The notes below the pieces were generated by a model. That model made no database searches. It saw only the letters and a list, made by a program, of their open reading frames with translations, and was not told the DNA's origin. 17,832 bases of DNA from an uncultured Rhodocyclaceae bacterium (GTDB taxonomy: Bacteria; Pseudomonadota; Gammaproteobacteria; Burkholderiales; Rhodocyclaceae): the NCBI GenBank assembly GCA_903950295.1, contig CAJBAP010000269.1, positions 1 to 17,832 of the forward strand. Direction: 5' to 3'. Positions 9,226 to 16,567 of the stretch are shown piece after piece. The number at the start of each line of letters is the position of its first letter. Position 1 is the stretch's first letter. Position numbers and translations under genes: made by a program.

Positions 9226-9492
9226 ATGTGAAACTGCTGTCACGATAAAGGCTGTGCGCTCGACGCTTTGCGCGCCCGCCAGGGACGTATCCTGTGGATC
9301 GTTCTGGCGATCAATGTCATCCTGTTTCTGGTGGAGTTGGCGGCTGGTATCGTGGCCTCATTTGACTCAATGTGGCCCGACTTCATTGTTGGTGCGCTAA
9401 TCGCGGTGATTTTCCTGTGCTCGGCGTTTTATGTGATTTGGCAATCCTTGCGTGAGTGGCAGCGAGCTGGCACGCCGATAAGAGTCGGCTAA
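9226..9492 (+). pseudogene. Cation diffusion facilitator (CzcD-like) gene, broken
   Basis: GGAAG precedes the ATG at 9226, but codon 2 is TGA. The frame then reads NCCHDKGCALDALRARQGRI, LWIVLAINVILFLVELAAGI, matching the N-terminus and first membrane helix of CDF metal exporters. It jumps directly to FDSMWPDFIVGALIAVIFLC, which resembles the last membrane helices (DSxWPDxxVG) and ends at 9492. The metal-binding helices and the C-terminal cytoplasmic domain are missing: intact CDF proteins are about 300 aa, here 87 codons remain. Translation could restart at TTG 9268, but transport is not possible. It sits exactly where the MerR-type promoter points, so it is the former target gene. Confidence 0.8.
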
Positions 9493-9507
9493 CTGATCGG
9501 ACAAATG

Positions 9508-9534
9508 CACGACCGGCACGACCGGCACGACCTG
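9508..9534. repeat. Short tandem repeat, 9-bp unit x3
   Basis: CACGACCGG occurs twice in tandem, followed by CACGACCTG, in the gap between the broken CDF gene and the convergent ATPase gene. Confidence 0.7.
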
Positions 9535-9612
9535 CGGCTCCAGTCTCAACGCAAACGGTTCGGCGCTCTGCTTATCCTCAGCCAGATTGACGAAGATTTG
9601 CAGCATGAATTT

Positions 9613-10851
9613 CTACAATGCAGCAAACGGAATACCGATCAGGTTTTCTTCCAGTAGACGTGGCCGCTCGTCGTTGTTGATCACGATGCCGTAACGGCAG
9701 CCGCGCTCCGCGACAAAATCGCGCAGGGCGCGCAGAGAACGGGCATCCACATGCTGGGTATGTTTGATCTCCACCGGCACCACACCGAATTCGCCCTCCA
9801 GCACCAAATCGATCTCCGCGCCGCCACCAGTGCGGTAGTGATAGGGCTGGCAATCGACGCCCGCCGCCGCAAAACCACGCAACAGGGTTTCGATCACCAT
9901 ACTTTCCCAGGATTGCCCCATGCGCGGATGCGCCATCAATTCGTCGCGCTCCGATAGGTGCAACAGGTAGTGCAGCAGGCCACTGTCGCGCAGATAGCCC
10001 TTGGGATGCTTCACCACGCGCTTGGTTGCATTTTTTTCGTAAGGCGGCAGGTGGCGCCAGATAAATGTGCCATGCGCGATCTGGAAATAATCCCGCGCCG
10101 TCGGCTGCGAGACTCCGAGCGCCCGCGCCACTTCCGAGTAATTGACGATACTGCCGGAAAGCTGCGCAAGCATCTGTACGAACAGTCGGAACTTCTGGCG
10201 ATCGAGGCCGGGAAACAGGCGCGGTAAATCGCGATCCAGATAGGTTTGCAGATAGTTTTGCATCCATAGCTTGCGAAAGCGCGCCGTCCCCTTGATCCAG
10301 GGCTCGGGATACCCTCCATGCAGCCAGTAGGCAGCCATCTGCTCCAGCGGCACGCGCGGTGCCAGCGCCATGAACGATTCGGCCGGCGCACGTTCCGCCA
10401 CCAGAGAATAAAACGGCGACGGCGGCAGTTCATGGGCTTCGGCCAGCGAGAGCGGCCCCATCTCGATCAACGCCACTCGTCCGGCCAGGCTTTCCGAGAT
10501 GGCCGACAGCAACTCCGGCGAGCTGGAACCGGTGATGACGAAGCGCCCCGGCATCTCGCGATTGCTGTCGATCGCCACCCGCAGGGCAGGAAACAAGGCG
10601 GGCAGCAACTGGCTTTCGTCGATGGCCACCCGCTCCGCATTGAGCCTCAAGAACAAGTCCGGATCACGGGCGATGACCTCGGAATCCGTCAGCTTTTCCA
10701 GATCGAATAGCCGCCAGCCGGGTAACAACTCCTGCAACAGCGTAGTCTTGCCGCACTGACGAACACCCAGCAGTGCCACGCAGGGAAAGAGCCCGAGCAG
10801 CTCGTGCAGCAGCGGAAGCGCATGTCGTTTCATGTGTGCATTATCAAACAT
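9613..10851 (-). CDS. AAA ATPase with DUF4143 domain (AAA_14 family)
   Basis: A 412-aa protein. N-terminal AAA_14 P-loop domain: LLGVRQCGKTTLLQELLPG (Walker A, about 28-46), VAIDESQLLP (Walker B, about 75-84) and FVITGSSSPELL (sensor, about 104). A middle helical part includes a winged-helix-like NYSEVARALGVSQPTARDYF. The C-terminal DUF4143 ends in a nuclease-like core: GGGAEIDLVLEGEFGVVPVE followed by IKHTQ. These orphan ATPases are common in accessory DNA; their role is unknown. Start is either ATG 10851 or the in-frame ATG 10833 (MKRHALPLL); neither has a strong ribosome site. The gene stands alone, flanked by debris on one side and a dispersed repeat on the other. Confidence 0.9.
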   Translation of the reverse strand: MFDNAHMKRHALPLLHELLGLFPCVALLGVRQCGKTTLLQELLPGWRLFDLEKLTDSEVIARDPDLFLRLNAERVAIDESQLLPALFPALRVAIDSNREMPGRFVITGSSSPELLSAISESLAGRVALIEMGPLSLAEAHELPPSPFYSLVAERAPAESFMALAPRVPLEQMAAYWLHGGYPEPWIKGTARFRKLWMQNYLQTYLDRDLPRLFPGLDRQKFRLFVQMLAQLSGSIVNYSEVARALGVSQPTARDYFQIAHGTFIWRHLPPYEKNATKRVVKHPKGYLRDSGLLHYLLHLSERDELMAHPRMGQSWESMVIETLLRGFAAAGVDCQPYHYRTGGGAEIDLVLEGEFGVVPVEIKHTQHVDARSLRALRDFVAERGCRYGIVINNDERPRLLEENLIGIPFAAL

Positions 10852-10910
10852 CGTATTTGAAATTGCAAGGTATCAAAGACCATGATTTTGCCGAACATCC
10901 CGGCATTTCG

Positions 10911-10935
10911 AAAAAGTCGGCGCTGGCGGGACGGC
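10911..10935 (+). repeat. Dispersed repeat copy downstream of corA
   Basis: AAAAA then GTCGGCGCTGGCGGGACGGC. It begins 11 bp past the corA stop codon when read on corA's strand, where it appears as a C-rich stretch ending in five T. Confidence 0.88.
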
Positions 10936-10946
10936 TAATCTTTGCT

Positions 10947-12044
10947 TCAGCCGAGCCAGCGCCGGCGCCAGAACACCGCTCCCAGCGTCGATGCCACGCC
11001 GACCATCAGGCCGATGGCGTAGAGGAAGCCGGCAGAGTCGTCGAGCAGCGGCATGACCTTGAAGTTCATGCCGAAGATGCCGGAGATCAGCGTCGCCGGC
11101 ATGAAGATGATGGCGACTACGGTGAGGGCGCGCACTTCCTGGTTGACGCGGTTGCTGATCGAGGAGAGGTAGATGTCGAGCATGCCGGCGATCAGGTCGC
11201 GGATGGCTTCGAGCGATTCGATCAGGTGCACGGTGTGATCGTAAATGTCGCGCAGGTAGAGCTGGGTTTCGGCCGTGAAGAAACGACTCTCGTTGCGCAC
11301 CAGCGTATTGATGACTTCACGCAAGGGCCAGATGGCGCGGCGTAGCGTCAGGGTCTCGCGTTTGAGTTGGTGCAAGGTCTGTAACTGGGCAGCGTCGGGC
11401 CTCGCCATCAGGTCTTCTTCGAGTTGTTCGGTACGTTCGCCAATCTGTTCCAGCACCGTGAAATAGCGGTCGACGAGAGTGTCGAGCAGTGCGTAGGCGA
11501 GGTAATCGGTGCCAAGCTGGCGGATACGCCCCTTGTCCTGGCGCAGCCACTCACGGACGGGATCGAAGCTGCCGGTTGGGCGCTCCTGAAAACTCAGCAC
11601 GAATTTCTCGCCAATGACGAAGCTGACCTGCTCCGTGGTCACCGTAAGCGTGGTGGCATCGTAGTTGAAGAAGCGCGCGACGAGGAACAGGTAGTCGCCA
11701 TAGTCGTCGATCTTCGGGCGCTGGTCGGTGTTGAGAATGTCTTCGAGTACCAGTGGGTGCAGCTTGAAACGGCGGCCGATTTCGCTCATTACCTCGGGCT
11801 CATGCAGGCCGTGGACATTGAGCCAGAGCTTTTCTCCGCTCGGGGCGCAGGTCAGGCAGGCGGTGAGGCTGTCGAAGCGCGTTTCCTTGACGCCGTCGGC
11901 GCTGTATTCGAGGAGTGTGATCGCCGCGTGTTCGGTCTTGCGTTCGCCGAGGTGCATGAGCGTGCCGGCGGGCAAACCGGCCTTGCCGGAGCGCTTGGGA
12001 TGCGGTGTCTTGCGATTGGTCCTGCTTGCGTTGCGGTTGGCCAT
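10947..12044 (-). CDS. corA: CorA-family Mg2+/divalent cation transporter
   Basis: A 365-aa inner-membrane channel-type transporter. A long cytoplasmic N-terminal domain (to about 270) holds LHPLVLEDILNTDQRPKIDD (95-114), a CorA signature. The long stalk helix is followed by two C-terminal membrane helices, the first ending with GIFGMNF (322-328) containing the GMN selectivity motif and the second ending in the basic WRRRWLG. The frame is open to 12146, but MANRNASRTNRK at 12044 is the likely start because its ATG overlaps the stop of the upstream 117-aa gene (TGATG), indicating coupled translation. The first 30 residues are basic and poorly conserved. A fragment of a second copy of this junction lies at 7164-7295. 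Confidence 0.93.
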   Translation of the reverse strand: MANRNASRTNRKTPHPKRSGKAGLPAGTLMHLGERKTEHAAITLLEYSADGVKETRFDSLTACLTCAPSGEKLWLNVHGLHEPEVMSEIGRRFKLHPLVLEDILNTDQRPKIDDYGDYLFLVARFFNYDATTLTVTTEQVSFVIGEKFVLSFQERPTGSFDPVREWLRQDKGRIRQLGTDYLAYALLDTLVDRYFTVLEQIGERTEQLEEDLMARPDAAQLQTLHQLKRETLTLRRAIWPLREVINTLVRNESRFFTAETQLYLRDIYDHTVHLIESLEAIRDLIAGMLDIYLSSISNRVNQEVRALTVVAIIFMPATLISGIFGMNFKVMPLLDDSAGFLYAIGLMVGVASTLGAVFWRRRWLG

Positions 12045-12397
12045 CAGCCTGACTCCAACAAGGAAAACATTGCTGCTGCGGTGTTCTTTTCGATGCGTAC
12101 TGTCAGCTCGCCATAGGTCTGCTGGCTTTGCGGTTCGTCGCCACAACTGCAGCCGGCAATGATTTCAGCAAAGAAGATACCCAGGTCGGCGGTAATCGCC
12201 ATGGCGTCATCCTTTACCCGCAACACGGTGGCAGTGATATGGCTGTCATCGACATGCCAGCCGTTGACCGTCACCTGATCCAGGGGCAGGCTACCGGCAG
12301 GCAGAGCTTCGATCTCGGCTTTCAAGGTGGCAGGGAAGGTCGCCTCCGGCCAGGCATGCAGGGAAAGAGGTAGCCTGATGGTAGTTGTGGCATCCAT
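12044..12397 (-). CDS. Conserved-looking 117-aa protein of unknown function, coupled to corA
   Basis: I do not recognise a family. The protein begins MDATTTIRLPLSLHAWPEAT, has no membrane segment or signal peptide, and contains strand-like stretches (DQVTVNGWHVDDSHITATVL; AMAITADLGIFFAEIIAGCS) and a small CSCGDE cluster near residue 84. It ends YGELTVRIEKNTAAAMFSLL then ESG. Evidence that it is real: its stop overlaps the corA start, and a diverged copy of this same arrangement is preserved at 7164-7295 with amino-acid-level similarity. Odd: the ATG directly follows the dispersed repeat (12400-12423), leaving no Shine-Dalgarno. Cytoplasmic location is inferred. Confidence 0.7.
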   Translation of the reverse strand: MDATTTIRLPLSLHAWPEATFPATLKAEIEALPAGSLPLDQVTVNGWHVDDSHITATVLRVKDDAMAITADLGIFFAEIIAGCSCGDEPQSQQTYGELTVRIEKNTAAAMFSLLESG

Positions 12398-12399
12398 GG

Positions 12400-12423
12400 A
12401 AAAGTCGGCGCTGGCGGGACGGC
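12400..12423 (+). repeat. Dispersed repeat copy between megL and the 117-aa gene
   Basis: AAAA then GTCGGCGCTGGCGGGACGGC. It starts 3 bp after the megL stop and ends two bases before the ATG of the 117-aa gene, so it makes up nearly the whole 29-bp gap. Confidence 0.88.
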
Positions 12424-12426
12424 GAC

Positions 12427-13623
12427 CTATGCAACTGCCAAGGCCTGGCGCAGGTCATCCACGAGATCGGCCAGATCTTCGAGTCCGATCGACAGCCGCA
12501 CCAGTCCTTCACTGATCAGGTGTTCGACTCGCTCTTCCGGCGTATAGAAGGCGTGCGTCATGCTGGCCGGATGCTGGGCGAGGCTTTCGGCATCGCCGAG
12601 GCTGACGGCGCGGGTAAACAGTTGCAGCGCATTCATGAAACGGCGTCCGGCTTCGATGCCCTCCTTGAGTTCGAAGGCGATCATGCCGCCGGGTTGCGCC
12701 ATCTGCCGTTGTGCCAGCGCGTATTGCGGGAAATCCGGCAGGCCAGGGAAGTGCACAACAGCTACTTTGGGATGGGCGGCGAGGAATTCGGCTACGCCCT
12801 GGGCATTGCTGCAGTGGCGATCCATCCGCAGGTTCAGCGTTTTCAGGCCGCGCAGCACAAGAAAGGCGTCCTGCGAGGACAGCACCGCGCCGGTCATGTC
12901 CTTGAGGCCATGAAAACGCACATGGTCGAGCGTTTCCTTGGGCCCGACGATGGCGCCGGCCAGCAGGTCGCCGTGGCCGCCGAGATATTTGGTGGCCGAA
13001 TGCAGCACGAAATCGGCGCCGAGTTCGATCGGCCTCTGCAGATAGGGCGTGCAGTAGGTGTTGTCGACAACGGTCTGTGCACCGTGGCGGCGAGCGATGG
13101 CGGCAATCGCGGCGATGTCGATCAGCCGCATGTTGGGGTTGGCGGGGGTCTCGAAGAACACGATTTTGGTCGTCGGGCCGATGGCCGCTTCGAGGTTCTT
13201 CGGCTCGGTCATGTCGATGTGCGTGACCTTGACACCGAACTTCGCCAGGCCATGATTGAGAAAGCCGAAGGTGCAGCCGTAGAGCGTCTTGTCGGCGATG
13301 ATCTCGTCGCCGGGCGCGAGCAGTGTCCACAGCAGTGAGGTGGTGGCACCCTGGCCCGAAGCGGTGACCAGCGCGGCTTCGCCGCCTTCGAGATCAGCCA
13401 GGCGTGCTTCGAGCAGAGCCGTGGTCGGATTGCCGACGCGCGAATAGACGAAGCCGGCCTGTTCGCCGGCAAAACGGGCGCTGCCGTCTTCGACGGTCTG
13501 GAAGGCGTAGGTCGAACTCAAATAGATTGGCGGATTCAACGAACCATGCCCGGCGTAGGCGTCGTAGGCATGATGGATGGCGCGGGTGGCAAAGCCGGGG
13601 CGGGATTTAACTGGCGGGGTCAT
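12427..13623 (-). CDS. megL: Methionine gamma-lyase (PLP-dependent)
   Basis: A 398-aa cytoplasmic PLP enzyme that splits methionine to methanethiol, 2-oxobutyrate and ammonia. It is colinear with Pseudomonas putida methionine gamma-lyase: [12 protein letters not shown] (10-21), [17 protein letters not shown] (51-67), [13 protein letters not shown] (113-125) with the characteristic cysteine 117 and tyrosine 115, [14 protein letters not shown], the PLP lysine K212 in [28 protein letters not shown], and [20 protein letters not shown]. The Cys in the YGCTF motif favours this over cystathionine gamma-synthase or O-succinylhomoserine sulfhydrylase. Start: the ATG at 13623 has AGGAA upstream; the frame opens further to 13680 but the extra residues do not fit. 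Divergent from sseB. Confidence 0.88.
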   Translation of the reverse strand: MTPPVKSRPGFATRAIHHAYDAYAGHGSLNPPIYLSSTYAFQTVEDGSARFAGEQAGFVYSRVGNPTTALLEARLADLEGGEAALVTASGQGATTSLLWTLLAPGDEIIADKTLYGCTFGFLNHGLAKFGVKVTHIDMTEPKNLEAAIGPTTKIVFFETPANPNMRLIDIAAIAAIARRHGAQTVVDNTYCTPYLQRPIELGADFVLHSATKYLGGHGDLLAGAIVGPKETLDHVRFHGLKDMTGAVLSSQDAFLVLRGLKTLNLRMDRHCSNAQGVAEFLAAHPKVAVVHFPGLPDFPQYALAQRQMAQPGGMIAFELKEGIEAGRRFMNALQLFTRAVSLGDAESLAQHPASMTHAFYTPEERVEHLISEGLVRLSIGLEDLADLVDDLRQALAVA

Positions 13624-13708
13624 GGCGCTCTGAAATTCCTGTAAGTTGTCTGGCTTGAATCTAGCACAGGCCGCACCCATCTAGCCGGCTCACATCCGAG
13701 GATAAATC

Positions 13709-14143
13709 ATGGACAACCAGGCCTTCGAAGCCAAAAACGAGCTTGAAAAGAAGTTGCTGGACGCGATGAATGGCGTAATGTCGAGCGACGATTTCATGCG
13801 CGAACTGATGACCGAGCAGATCTACATTCCCATCAAGGATGACAAGGACAGTGGTATCCAGGGGTTTCAATTCACCACCAAGGCCACACCGCTGGTGATT
13901 CAGGATGATGAGGGTGTGAATATCCTGATTCTCTTCACCAGTCCGGATCGCTCCCACGACTTCCTGGCGCAGGTGCCTGGTTACAGTGGTGGCTTGCTGG
14001 CCGATTTTTCCTGGATTGTCGAGCGCATGGCGCCCGGCTTCGCCATTTCGGTCAATCCGGGGCTGGATGTCGGCATGGACATCGAGCCGGAAAATGTCAC
14101 TCAGATGCTGGAACTGCTGGCGGCAAGTACGGCAAAAAACTGA
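13709..14143 (+). CDS. SseB family protein
   Basis: A 144-aa acidic protein matching the SseB N-terminal domain: NELEKKLLDAMNG (10-22), LMTEQIYIPIKDD, VNILILFTSPDRSHDFL and the C-terminal GFAISVNPGLDVGMDIEPEN. SseB-type proteins are often near sulfur-enzyme genes; their molecular role is unclear. GAGG lies 8 bases before the ATG at 13709. It is divergent from megL with an 85-bp gap between start codons. Its last 47 bp overlap the end of the convergent lysR gene. Confidence 0.85.
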   Translation: MDNQAFEAKNELEKKLLDAMNGVMSSDDFMRELMTEQIYIPIKDDKDSGIQGFQFTTKATPLVIQDDEGVNILILFTSPDRSHDFLAQVPGYSGGLLADFSWIVERMAPGFAISVNPGLDVGMDIEPENVTQMLELLAASTAKN

Positions 14144-15059
14144 GGTCACAGGTTTCGGACTGGCGCCAGGGCGCGTTGCCAAAGGCTTCCACCAGAAAAT
14201 CCACCATCGCCCGCACTTTCGGCGACAGGTTGCGACTGCTGGGATAGGTGGCGAAGAGCGGTACCGCTTCAACGTGATGCCAGTCGGTCAGGATGGGCAC
14301 CAGGGCACCGCTGCGCATGGCGTCGCTGACGATAACATCCGTCAGGCGCGTGATGCCGGCACCGGCAAGCGCCAGTTGCAGTACGGTTTCGGCATTGTTG
14401 GCCGCCATATTTCCGCTGATCTGCACCACACGGATGCCATCATCGGTATCGAACGGCCAGCGGCGCAGGGCCGGCAGGCTGGTGATCCACAGGCAGTTGT
14501 GGCGTTGCAGATCATCCGGTGTGCGTGGCGTGCCGTGGCGCTCCAGGTAGCTGGGTGCGGCGCAGATTACCCGCTCCAGATTGCAGATACGCCGCGCCAC
14601 CATCGATGATTCGTCGAGGGGGCCATTGCGTATGGCCAGGTCGATACCCTCTTCGAGGGGGCCCGGCGGTTGGTCGCTGATGGTGAGGTCTATCTCGACT
14701 GCGGGATAGCGTTCCAGGAAGCGGGGGAGGGCTGAAGGTAATTCGTGTGTGCCGAATGCCGATCCGCAGTGCAGTCGGAGCAGGCCGCGCGGACTGGTTC
14801 CCGCCTGGGTGACCTCGGCTTCGGCTGCGTCCATGGCACTTAAAATGGGACGAACACGCGCATAGAAGGCTTCGCCTTCGGCGGTCAGTTGCAGGCGACG
14901 CGTGGTGCGGTGCAGAAGTCTGGCGCCGAGTCGGTCCTCGAGGCGAGTCACCAATTTCGAGAGAGCTGAGGGCGTCAAGCCAATTTCTCGCGCCGCAGCA
15001 GAAAACCCTCCGGTTTCCACGGCAAGAACAAAGGCGGTCATCTCCGCAGTGCGATCCAT
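14097..15059 (-). CDS. LysR-family transcriptional regulator
   Basis: A 320-aa regulator. The N-terminal winged helix-turn-helix is MTAFVLAVETGGFSAAAREI then GLTPSALSKLVTRLEDRL (7-44), followed by LLHRTTRRLQLTAEG. A periplasmic-binding-protein-like effector domain spans about 90-300, with a HCGSAFGTHELPSALPRFLE start and GIDLAIRNGPL in the middle. The ATG at 15059 follows a perfect palindrome (15066-15088) by 6 bases, so autoregulation is likely. The divergent neighbour at 15183 is the natural candidate target. The ligand is unknown. Its 3' end overlaps sseB on the opposite strand. Confidence 0.95.
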   Translation of the reverse strand: MDRTAEMTAFVLAVETGGFSAAAREIGLTPSALSKLVTRLEDRLGARLLHRTTRRLQLTAEGEAFYARVRPILSAMDAAEAEVTQAGTSPRGLLRLHCGSAFGTHELPSALPRFLERYPAVEIDLTISDQPPGPLEEGIDLAIRNGPLDESSMVARRICNLERVICAAPSYLERHGTPRTPDDLQRHNCLWITSLPALRRWPFDTDDGIRVVQISGNMAANNAETVLQLALAGAGITRLTDVIVSDAMRSGALVPILTDWHHVEAVPLFATYPSSRNLSPKVRAMVDFLVEAFGNAPWRQSETCDLSFLPYLPPAVPASE

Positions 15060-15065
15060 AGGCTT

Positions 15066-15088
15066 ATTGATGAAATATATTCATCAAT
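15066..15088. promoter_or_regulatory. Perfect inverted repeat, probable LysR operator
   Basis: Arms ATTGATGAA (15066-15074) and TTCATCAAT (15080-15088) are perfect 9-bp reverse complements around a 5-bp AT centre and contain a T-N11-A motif. It lies in an AT-rich island (about 15060-15180) between divergent lysR and the 99-aa gene. A second, weaker symmetric pair is GTAATT near 15103 and AATTAC near 15128. Confidence 0.75.
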
Positions 15089-15182
15089 GTTGTTCCGTTA
15101 TGGGTAATTGTATTCCAATAAATAAGTAATTACATTACGAACATCAGATGCTGCATCGCAATATTAAAAAAGGAAATCAATC

Positions 15183-15482
15183 ATGCTACCCCTCGACATC
15201 ACTGCAATCGAACAACACGCTCGCCGGCTCCGTGCCGCAGAAATGCAACGTATCAACGGACTCATGTCCGCGCAGATGCGCTTGTATGGCCAACTGATGG
15301 GAGCCACGCTGCTGTCAGCACTGATTCACCTCAGCGAGGGCTTGTTTCTATTGTTTTCGTGGAATCCGGTACAGGCGGTTTCCCGCCATACAGCCCGCCA
15401 TCTCCATCCGGCGCTGCTGACCCGCCTGAATCGTTTGGCGAGGCGGTTGTTCAGCTGGAATCCGCAGCCTCACCGTTCCTGA
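15183..15482 (+). CDS. Small protein of unknown function (99 aa), divergent from lysR
   Basis: Begins MLPLDITAIEQHARRLRAAE, an amphipathic helix pattern seen in several small proteobacterial proteins, followed by a semi-hydrophobic stretch at about 38-60 (QLMGATLLSALIHLSEGLFL). LFSWNP occurs twice, at about residues 56-61 and 88-93, the second just before the C-terminus. AGGAAA at 15171-15176 is a good ribosome site and fixes the start. It is probably under control of the neighbouring LysR protein. No family was recognised with confidence. The 15483-15643 stretch after it holds only a dispersed repeat copy. Confidence 0.65.
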   Translation: MLPLDITAIEQHARRLRAAEMQRINGLMSAQMRLYGQLMGATLLSALIHLSEGLFLLFSWNPVQAVSRHTARHLHPALLTRLNRLARRLFSWNPQPHRS

Positions 15483-15613
15483 TCTGCTATCTGCTTATTC
15501 TGCTTGTAGTTGGCAGGGTGTCAGTTCAAGCACGACGCACGTGCCATGTCGCATCAGAGCAACGGCCCGCACCACATCGCTCTCATGAGTCGTTACACGA
15601 AATTGTGATCGAT

Positions 15614-15637
15614 AAAAGTCGGCGCTGACGGGACGGC
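15614..15637 (+). repeat. Dispersed repeat copy downstream of the sulfotransferase gene
   Basis: AAAA then GTCGGCGCTGACGGGACGGC, one difference (G to A) from the other copies. Read on the sulfotransferase strand it starts about 6 bp after the stop codon. Confidence 0.85.
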
Positions 15638-15643
15638 AGTCTG

Positions 15644-16477
15644 TCATTGAGTTTGCTTGGCGAACTCTGGATAGAACCACTCGTAATACCAGCCGCAGGC
15701 CTGCATGATGAGATTCTGGATGCGGGGTGGAATCTCGTGCTGTAGGGGAGGGGCGATCTTGCTCTGTTGCCGATGCAAATACTTGTGACGGTAATGGCTG
15801 TCGCTTTCATGAGGGCGCACCGTCAGCTTCTTCGGGTCAATCTTGTGTGGTGCAACTTCCAGCCATTTATAAACTGCTGCCATCGTTTCCATCGGCTTGG
15901 CTATCAGGTCTTCGAACTTGACGAAGTACAGCCGATCCTTGACTGACTGTGGCAAGTCCTGAATTGCTTGAATGGATGACAGCGGTGCGCCAATAGCTTT
16001 GTCCTTGGCAAAGAGTTGATCGGCCCGTCCGAAGCGATCGTAATCCGCCAAGTGGTCAATAAAGTCGAGCAAGATCGTCTTCTGGTGCCGGGCCTCGATC
16101 GACCCATAAATCTGTCCCAGTTCGCGGATTGAAATTACCAGCCTAGCCTCGGGATTCAAGTGCAGCAGGAACTCGATGCAGTGCAGCCAGGCGCGGTTTT
16201 TATCCACCACGACCGGCTTGTCCGTTCCGGCATGCCATCCGTGCAGGAAACCCTGCATCGCCCCCTTGAGGTGGGCATAAGTCGTGTCGAACTGCACATC
16301 GAGTTGCGACAACATAAACTGGTCATCGCTGATAAAGCGCCGCGTGGACAACAAGGCATTACACAGCGGCGAACTATGTCCCTCACAATGGATTTCCGGA
16401 TGCTCGGCCAGCAGTTGGGTGAGCAAGGTAGAACCAGCGCGGGGCAAGCCCGCGACGCCTACAAAACGTGGTGTCAT
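15644..16477 (-). CDS. Sulfotransferase family protein
   Basis: A 277-aa PAPS-dependent-type sulfotransferase. The 5'-phosphosulfate loop is GLPRAGSTLL (10-19), after MTPRFVGVA. The 3'-phosphate-binding region is RLVISIREL followed by GQIYGSIEARHQ. Later, LYFVKFEDLIAKPMETM and HESDSHYRHKYLHRQ match the family of TPR-linked bacterial sulfotransferases. The substrate is unknown. The frame extends to a TTG at 16510; the ATG at 16477 is preferred because the fold begins at once, though its ribosome site is weak. The gene and flanks look less GC-rich than the rest of the window. A degraded TPR/glycosyltransferase-type gene lies just upstream on the same strand, suggesting a former joint locus. 16478-16567 holds nothing recognisable. 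Confidence 0.88.
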   Translation of the reverse strand: MTPRFVGVAGLPRAGSTLLTQLLAEHPEIHCEGHSSPLCNALLSTRRFISDDQFMLSQLDVQFDTTYAHLKGAMQGFLHGWHAGTDKPVVVDKNRAWLHCIEFLLHLNPEARLVISIRELGQIYGSIEARHQKTILLDFIDHLADYDRFGRADQLFAKDKAIGAPLSSIQAIQDLPQSVKDRLYFVKFEDLIAKPMETMAAVYKWLEVAPHKIDPKKLTVRPHESDSHYRHKYLHRQQSKIAPPLQHEIPPRIQNLIMQACGWYYEWFYPEFAKQTQ

Positions 16478-16567
16478 TTCAATGTTCTTTCGAAAGTTGA
16501 ATTTTCTCAAAAGCCGATCATCAACGTCTTGTCATAAACATGATCAGTTCGAAGAAGAAAGCGGCCA

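Noticed and set aside
9397..9606. 69-codon minus-strand frame after the ATPase gene (MLQIFVNLAEDKQSAEPFAL...)
   Set aside because: Its ATG lies 7 bases after the ATPase stop, but its last third is antisense to the CDF remnant and the middle is made by the 9-bp tandem repeat (VPVVPVV). No ribosome site or family match.
10911..10935. Dispersed repeat as a Rho-independent terminator
   Set aside because: The T-run is suggestive, but the C-rich part pairs with itself over only about three base pairs, so no stable stem forms.
12385..13338. 317-codon frame antisense to megL
   Set aside because: Shadow of a clearly identified PLP enzyme, and its start overlaps the dispersed repeat.
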